Source: Triparma columacea
Taxonomy: Eukaryota; Sar; Bolidophyceae; Parmales; Triparmaceae
DNA: 58,473 bases
Reading direction: 5' to 3'
NCBI GenBank assembly: GCA_030267965.1
Contig: BRYA01001449.1
Location: 1 to 58,473 of the forward strand
Below, one piece after another: positions 52,232 through 58,473 of this stretch. The number at the start of each line of letters is the position of its first letter. The first letter of the stretch is position 1. Position numbers and translations under genes: made by a program. Under the pieces are notes generated by a model. That model saw only the letters and a list, made by a program, of their open reading frames with translations, made no database searches and was not told where the DNA came from.

Positions 52232-55011
52232 ATGAAGGTCTTCACCACCTTCTTCCTCCTTCTTGCATCAACGTGGGCGCTAAGGTCACCCTTCCCTCGT
52301 TCAGTAACACCAGGAAAGCTCATCCTTGTGAGGCACGGCGAGAGTCTATGGGTAAGTAGATAACCCTAACCCTAACAGGGCTTTGCTGGCGATCTTTGAA
52401 GACTTCTAACACCCCTCTCCACACGATAAAAGAACGCGAACAAGACCTTCACGGGGTGGTGTGATCCAGATCTGTCGCCGAGAGGCCGTCGTGAGTCTAT
52501 TCATTGCGGCAGGCTCCTTCTGGAGAAGGTGAGTAACGAGGGAGCATGATTTTCTTGCTCGCCCAGTCTCTAAGTCGCCCCTTTACCCCTTCTCCCACAA
52601 TCAGGGTTATGAGATTGACGTTGTATACACATCACGTTTGAAAAGATCTATCCGTTCTGCTTGGGAGATTATGCAGGAGGTGAGAAGACGATGGGTTGGG
52701 AGAAGAGGGGTGGAAGAGGGGTGGAAGAGGGGTGGGTGCACCGTATAGACTATAGACTACGAACCAATCTAGCCGCCTGGGAACTGATCTGGCAAGTGCG
52801 GGAAAATAGAGTATGAACAAGTTGTTCTGATCGAGTATGAACAAGTCTGATCTCCCTCATGTCGTCGCTTCGCTCCTCCTCATCCTCATGTCGTCGCTTC
52901 GCTCCTCCTCCTTCGCTCCTCCTCCTTCGCTCCTCCTCCCCCCACCCCCCCAGTGCGGCTGCATACACCTTCCAGTTTATAAGTCATGGCGTCTGAATGA
53001 GCGACACTACGGAGCATTCCAGGGAAAGTCGAAGATTGACTTGGCTATCACTCTTGGTCCCGAGGCGGTTCAGAAATTCCGAGGCGGCCTGTACGAGCGG
53101 CCTCCTCCCATCCCTGCCTCTTCCCCCTTTTATCCCGGGAACGAACGAAAGCACGCTGATCTCTCTCTGTCCGAGCTCCCTCTCTCCGAGTCCCTTTACG
53201 ACAGGTGGGTCACCGTATAGACTATTGACTATGAACAATCTGACATGTGCGGGAAAATAGAGTGTGAACAAGTCTATCTGATCGAGTATGAACAAGTCTG
53301 TCTGATCGATTATGAACAAGTCTGTCTGGTCTCCCTCATGTCGTCGCTTCGCTCCTCCTCATCCTCATGTCGTCGCTTCGCTCCTCCTCCTTCTCTCCTC
53401 AGCATGCAGCGCAGCGCTCCCCTGTACGAGACTCGGATCAAGGACGACTTGCGGAATGGACGCAACGTGATGGTAGTCGCCCACGGCAACTCTCTTCGCG
53501 GCTTGATCAAGATGATTGATGGAATTGGAGACGAGGATATCCAAGAGGTTGCCGTTCCCACGGGTATTCCGATAGTATACGAATTTGATTCCCACTTCAA
53601 TCCGATTGAGAATGTCGACGAGAAGAATTCAGACCTCAACATGACTGGGGTGTTTAGTGGGATCGTCGCCAAGAAGGTCAAGGGTCTTTTCCTGGAGAAG
53701 CCTGGTCTCCTTCGCGAAGCTCTCCAGCGGGAGCAGGAGTGGAAAGAAAATGTTCCTGGCTACGAAGTCGATCAGTCCCTCACCTCGTCCTCCTTCACGA
53801 CCATATCGAGCCTCGAGCGATCTCTCATCCAGTTGGAGGAGGAGAGAAATTTCAAAAACAACGGGTCCCCCGCAACAACAATTTCCGACCAGCTCCTCGA
53901 CACAACCGCCCCTTCCCTCGTCAACGGTTACGGCGGTCGCCGCATCAACCCCTGTGTGGCGAAGCTCCCCAACACGATCGACATACCCACCCTCAAGACT
54001 CCCGTTCGGCAAGACTCCGTTATTGTCATCATCAGGCATGGCAAGACTTCTCACAACAAACTCGGGCTTTTCACGGGCTGGGAAGACGCTCCTCTGGCTG
54101 ACGAAGGCCGCGACGAGGCTAAGGCCGCAGGAAGGCTTTTGAGGCAGCACGGGTTCGAGTTTGATGTCGTTTACACTTCGTGGTTGGGCCGCGCTATTGA
54201 GACTGCCTGGCTCGTCCTTGATGAACTTGACTCCCTTTGGCTCCCTATCATCAAGTCGTGGCGCCTCAACGAACGCATGTACGGGAAGCTCACTGGTCTC
54301 TCCAAGAGGATGGTTTCCCAGAAGCACGGCGAGGCTCAGTTCATGAAGTGGAGACGCGGCTTCTTTGACCGCCCTCCCCCCGTGACCTCTTTTTCCTCCA
54401 AGTACCCCGGCAACGACGAGCGTTACATAAGGAACCTCAAGGACCGTCGATACTCAGTGCGCGAGTCCTTTATGCGAACCCTCGAAAGCGGCCGCCTTCA
54501 ATTTCACAGGAAACTCCCCAAAACCGAGTCACTCTCCGACTGCATGGAGAGGACCCTTCCTTACCTCACAGATACTATCATACCTGAGTCCATTAACCAA
54601 GGCAAACGCGTTTTAATCTCCTCATCAGAGAACGCAATCCGCGGCCTTTTAATGCACCTTTGTGAGATACCAGTTGACAGAATTTCGGAGCTTGAGATTC
54701 CCAACGGCCTCCCCCTAATTTACGACGTCAACTCGCGCTGTATCAAACTCCTCGACGACGGCACGGGCCGAGATCTCATGCAGGTCTACAATTTCGGTCC
54801 TGCCACTGATCTCCTCTTCAGACCATGCACAAACGAGGACGGGGACATTGACGAGGAATGCGATCTGACTTACATGTGGCCTACAATTGAGCTCCCTGAA
54901 TCCAGTTCCTACACCGAAAGTGCCGATCCGGTTCCCGCAGTAGCAGAGCCAGTGGCAGAGACAACACCTGCATCTGCCCCTGTTGGTCTCTCCTACCTTG
55001 ACAGTTTGTAA
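52232..55011 (+). CDS. Tandem phosphoglycerate mutase, probably plastid-targeted
   Basis: Five exons, 52232-52351, 52433-52528, 52605-52679, 52954-53204 and 53403-55011, give 716 residues. A signal peptide (MKVFTTFFLLLASTWA) is followed by a short basic stretch, compatible with plastid targeting. Two cofactor-dependent phosphoglycerate mutase domains follow. Domain 1 has LVRHGESLWN (H35), WRLNERHYGAFQG and VVAHGNSLRGL (H208), the full catalytic set. Domain 2 has IIRHGKTSHN (H393) and WRLNERMYGKLTG. Where the second His should be it reads ISSSENAIRGL, so His is replaced by Ser (about residue 589). Domain 2 should therefore be inactive or altered. A Pro/Ala-rich tail ends the protein. Introns 3 and 4 share about 200 bp. 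Confidence 0.9.
52732..52953 (+). repeat. Repeat in intron 3 shared with intron 4
   Basis: Starts at GTGGGTGCACCGTATAGAC and runs to the C-rich acceptor. It matches the whole of intron 4 (53205-53402), including GGAAAATAGAGT, GAGTATGAACAAGT units and two copies of CATGTCGTCGCTTCGCTCC. Confidence 0.85.
53205..53402 (+). repeat. Intron 4, copy of most of intron 3
   Basis: The intron uses an uncommon GTGGGT donor, and the same GTGGGT heads the matching block inside intron 3. A unit of about 24 bases, GATCGAGTATGAACAAGTCTGTCT with variants, is repeated three times here and twice in intron 3. Confidence 0.85.
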
Positions 55012-55281
55012 TGTTTGTTGTCGCAGACCCTAGTAATTCCTACATAATTCTTAGTACATGTATGTAAATTATTTAGAAACAAAGATCTTGAACAATTTCA
55101 TATTTCTCCAACTAATTTTGTCCCCCTCCTTTTCCAAGAAGAAACTTTCTCAGAGGTGGACTCCAATATTAGCACCTACACGACACTTCTGCCTAAGTGG
55201 TGTAGCTTCAAGGATTTGTTTATCACTTTCACATCGTAATTTGCCGCTATAAACTTACATTCGGGATAGGTTCGCTCAAAA

Positions 55282-56478
55282 ATGGATTCACAAACAGAGG
55301 TACAATCGTCACACAATTCATCAGAGACCACAAATGTGACAGTATATAGTAAGGACGATTTGACAGACGGTCAGCGGTTGTGCTTGAAATGGGCTTGGGA
55401 ACAAGACTGGGATCTCATCAAGGGGTATGTCAAGGAACATGGTCCTGAGGTTTTGTTAGGCGTTTATAGAGAGGATATTGATGGGAAATTGAATGTAGTT
55501 TCAGTCCTCTCAATCGCCTCATATTACGATAATTTTGAGATGGTCAAGCTTACCTTAGAGGCCGGCTTTGACAACAAGGAAGCCATGTACATGGCCGCAG
55601 AGATATCAATGAGGAATAGTGACAATTCAACAATCTTGAGATTGCTCTTAGAACATGGACTTGACCCTAACATCGACCCACGATTCGAAGTTGAAAGGTT
55701 GAAGAAAGGCGTGTCCAACCTTTTAATGTCTGCTGCTAAAAGGGGACGCATTGATCAGGCCATAGCACTTCTCGATCATGGAGCAAATGTGAACAAGATA
55801 ATGGTTCACCCTGATGATGATGGTGTTCTTTCACCACTTATTTATACTGTCTGGTATGGAGCACACGACACATGCAGACTATTTCTCACGCGCGGTGCTA
55901 TTCCAACCACAAACGATGTGGATATTGTCTTTGGTTATTTCCTCGATGCGTGCAAAGGAGAACACCCTCACCTTAGTAGAGATGTCGCAATAAAGATGTT
56001 CACAACTTTTCTTCATCTCGGAAAGCCCGATTCCGACGTAGTTCGAGACGAATTCAATTATTACGAACCTTCCGATCACGATCCTACAATCACCAACATC
56101 ACGAAACATTACCTTCAAGGCCGTCCCTTCTGCTGCTTTGTTTGCGAGGCTCTAACTGCCAAGTCCCGCGACAAGCTCCATATGTGTCCCTGTCGCAACG
56201 TCGCCTACTGCTCGAGGGAGTGCCAGGTCAAGCACTGGAGGGAGCACAGGGTGCAGTGCACGGGACCGCTGAACGAAAGGGGGGAGAGTGAGGCAATGGT
56301 CAAGAAAAGATCAAAGACAGGGAAGGGGACGAAGGGGGGAGGAGCGGATGTGGGAGGAGCGGATGTGGGAGTAGCGGAAGGAGCAGGAGTAGTAGCCGAA
56401 GCAGCAGGAGCAGTTGCGACGGGGAAGAATGGCAAGAAGGGGAAGAAGGGCAAGAAGGGTAGGGGTAAAAAGAAGTGA
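55282..56478 (+). CDS. Ankyrin-repeat protein with MYND zinc finger
   Basis: Single exon, 398 residues. Ankyrin-type helices cover about 60-215: SIASYYDNFEMVKLTLEAGF, LRLLLEHGLDPNIDPRF and SAAKRGRIDQAIALLDHGAN. A MYND finger lies at about 284-325: CFVCEALTAKSRDKLHMCPC, VAYCSRECQVKHW and HRVQC, with all zinc ligands present. MYND fingers bind Pro-rich peptides. The tail is Gly/Val/Ala repeats (GGADVGGADVG) and a Lys/Gly-rich end (GKKGKKGKKGRGKKK). Ankyrin-MYND proteins are numerous in algae and other protists; the partner is unknown. The acidic, TRAF-free layout gives no further clue. Confidence 0.85.
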   Translation: MDSQTEVQSSHNSSETTNVTVYSKDDLTDGQRLCLKWAWEQDWDLIKGYVKEHGPEVLLGVYREDIDGKLNVVSVLSIASYYDNFEMVKLTLEAGFDNKEAMYMAAEISMRNSDNSTILRLLLEHGLDPNIDPRFEVERLKKGVSNLLMSAAKRGRIDQAIALLDHGANVNKIMVHPDDDGVLSPLIYTVWYGAHDTCRLFLTRGAIPTTNDVDIVFGYFLDACKGEHPHLSRDVAIKMFTTFLHLGKPDSDVVRDEFNYYEPSDHDPTITNITKHYLQGRPFCCFVCEALTAKSRDKLHMCPCRNVAYCSRECQVKHWREHRVQCTGPLNERGESEAMVKKRSKTGKGTKGGGADVGGADVGVAEGAGVVAEAAGAVATGKNGKKGKKGKKGRGKKK

Positions 56479-56634
56479 ACGAAACAATACATGTACAGTA
56501 ATGCGGCGGCTATAAGCAATATTTCAGAATTCGATGTACATAAAATTGCTCATTTTTGAGAGAAACAAAGATCTTCAATATCCTTCAACGTCACTATTCA
56601 CAAGAAATCATCTGACTGTTCCTCCTTATTTCCT

Positions 56635-58473
56635 TCAGTCATCATCGCCACTGCCGCCGACAGTACCATCATTATTTGCGCGCGCCTCAAACTTGTTCCC
56701 CGTCCAAACCATGCTCTCCCAGTCAGTAGTCATCTTCTGCGCCATCTTCATCATCTTCTTTTTCCGCGCTCGTTCCCTCGCCCCCCCCTCTCCGTCCCCC
56801 CTCGCCCCTTTCTTCCCCCAACCCATCCTCGCCCTCTCCAGCTGGTCAAAGCTTAGGGCCTCCCTGAATGTTGTATTGTCGACAACGCTACCCCCCCTGC
56901 CGTTGTTGTCCCACGAGCTACTAACGGTGTTGTTCACCGCGCCACCAATCTGCTCGACGATACCAACATCATCACTTCCCCCCCCTCCCCCCGACTCTTT
57001 CTCCGCCTCTTCCTTCCTTCTCTTCTCGTTCTCTCTACAAACCCTCTCGTCCACCCTCCCCCTCCTCCTTCCCACTGCCCGAAGAAACCTTTCCCCCTCA
57101 CCCTTCCCCCCCCAAACTTCCATGGTGTCCCTGTACCTCCTAACGCTGTCACTCAGCTTGACGCTGTCTACCTCATCCCTCCCCTTGAGGCGGTGCTCGC
57201 TGCGCCCCAAGCCAATGCTGCGGTAAGCCCACATCAAGAATTTCCTGATCTTTCTCCGTCCCCTCTTATTCCAGCTCACGTGCCTGCGACGAGCGAGGAT
57301 TCGTGTGGCGACGAGCGAAAGGGTGTGTGGGGGTATCAGTATTAGAACCAGCATAACGCCAATGGGTGTGTGTTTTCGCTGCCTAGTATGTGTCGATAAG
57401 GTTCCAAATCACCAATTCCAAAACTTGCTTTACACGCCCGCTTCGTTCGCTGCTCTACTTTACCTCCTGTACCGCCTGTTCTTTTCATCCGCCTTCCTGA
57501 CAATACTCTCAGCCTTTGTGGAATCCGCCCTCAGTGTCTCTTTCGCAGCGACCGCCGGTACGCCCCCCTCCTTCCGATTCTTCCAGAACCCTGGCGCGAA
57601 AGATATGAACGTCATGTAGATTGAGGGCGTCATGCTAGGGACGGGGTTCTTGAACGCGCTTTGGGGCGGGCGTCCGGACTTCTTGCGAGGGAGTGGGACG
57701 GAGGATGATGTTGTGCCGAACATTACGCTCGCCTGGCGATTAACCTTTTTGGGCGTGGAGGGAGAGGTCGGGAGCTTGGGCTTGGGTATGCGTGTGCCTT
57801 TCCGTCCCCTGGTCGTCCTGAACAAGCCTGACACGCGCTGCCCGATTGTCGCTGGTCCTGTCATCATGGTGTCCTTTGGGGGTCCGGGGGGGACGGGAGC
57901 GCTGAGTGTTGGGGGTTGTCGAATGGAGGACCTCGAGGTGCGGTAGATTATGCTGTGCGAAGAGCGGGGAAGTGAAGCGACACCGTCGTTTGTTAACACT
58001 ATATGTCGACATATATGATCTGGTATGTTTTTCTTGACGAGCGCTCTACAGTCATTGTAGTCCATTTCTCACCTGTTGGTGTCCTTGTCGAAGTAGACAT
58101 TTGGGACTCCGGAGTCTCGGTCGCCCCGGTCCCTCCATGCTCTGCGTGTGGGTTGAAGATGGAGATACGGTGAGGGGTAGTTGGTGGGTGTAATTCACTG
58201 AACTTGTAACACTTGTCCTCTTTTTCTCTCCTCTTTTTGGAAATTTCAACCCATTCTCACCTAAATTCCAATGCCAATGTAGCCTCCGTCATCAAGTTCA
58301 TGGACACCCCCGCGTACCCGAAAACCTCGTATGGTATCTCCGCGATGAGCTCTCCCATCAACGGTGGCCTTGGCAACGGCGTCTCCGGAATGAGCCCGCT
58401 GTTCAACCCCCCCTCCACCCCCACATCAAATCTGATCGTACGCAGCGATCTCGGAGTTCCGTCTCCACTGCTC
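56635..58473 (-). CDS. Unrecognised protein, 5' end beyond the window
   Basis: Minus-strand exons 58473(partial)-58261, 58141-58073, 57952-57464 and 57283-56635, all joined in phase 2, give about 470 residues of the C-terminal part. I recognise no family. The first visible exon reads RTIRFDVGVEGGLNSGLIPE then EVFGYAGVSMNLMTEATLAL. The third is basic and Pro/Ser-rich (TRIPKPKLPTSPSTPKK, VPLPRKKSGRPP). The last is charged and helical (WNKRGRRKIRKFLMWAYRS, then RERARKKKMMKMAQKM), ending in an acidic tail. The composition suggests a nuclear or cytoskeletal protein, without proof. The consistent phases of three introns are the main support for joining these exons into one gene; the GTAAAG donor of the last intron is weaker than the others. 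Confidence 0.62.

Noticed and set aside
52361..52378. Telomere-like CCCTAA repeat
   Set aside because: Only about two and a half units inside an intron; this can occur by chance and gives no evidence of a chromosome end.

Overview
This is a nuclear segment of a eukaryote. Most genes are split by short introns (mostly 60-250 bp) that begin GTGAG or GTAAG and end in a C-rich tract plus CAG. Both strands are densely coded. The best clue to lineage is the plastid translocator at 41039, whose signal peptide is followed by Ala-Phe, the cleavage context of secondary red plastids. Together with a BspA-type leucine-rich repeat gene and C-rich introns, this points to a photosynthetic stramenopile. A bolidophyte/Parmales-like or pelagophyte-like alga is my best guess, inferred and not proven.

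Left third (1-20717): a cluster of glycan genes. In order: a partial membrane-anchored protein (minus); a GT61-like glycosyltransferase; a LicD-type transferase fused to a StrG-like oxygenase; an unrecognised single-exon protein; a CMP-sugar-acid synthetase fused to a DRE-TIM aldolase; a CMP-sialate-type Golgi transporter; an unrecognised type II membrane protein; an exostosin-like transferase with a one-base frame disruption; a fringe-like transferase; a membrane-anchored EGF-like plus methyltransferase protein; and a GDS...DxxH esterase/acyltransferase. Most have one N-terminal membrane anchor, as Golgi enzymes do. Taken together they could make a CMP-activated acidic sugar, import it into the Golgi, and build, phospho-decorate, methylate and acylate a surface glycan. 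Gene fragments duplicated between 14836 and 19290 suggest tandem duplication and decay inside the cluster.

Middle (21158-42464): mostly housekeeping and signalling genes. These are a small multipass membrane protein, a WW/FF-domain protein, a secreted FG-GAP-like protein, mitochondrial ribosomal protein uS15, a cyclic-nucleotide-gated channel with an atypical pore, a TPR-Aha1 co-chaperone fusion, a basic unknown protein, a kinesin-8-like motor (with a 34-base assembly gap in its last intron), an RRM plus HMG-box protein and a plastid phosphate translocator.

Right third (42926-58473): an eight-exon PHD-finger protein, MYG1, a 33-unit BspA-type LRR gene, a tRNA-Leu(CAA)-like gene with a damaged acceptor stem, a tandem phosphoglycerate mutase whose second half has lost a catalytic His, an ankyrin-MYND protein, and an unrecognised gene that runs off the right edge.

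A theme of the whole window is introns sharing sequence. The same intron sequence occurs in two different genes at the left edge, and adjacent introns of one gene share long segments in the methyltransferase and phosphoglycerate mutase genes. All exon coordinates were read by eye from splice signals and reading frame; none is confirmed by transcripts.
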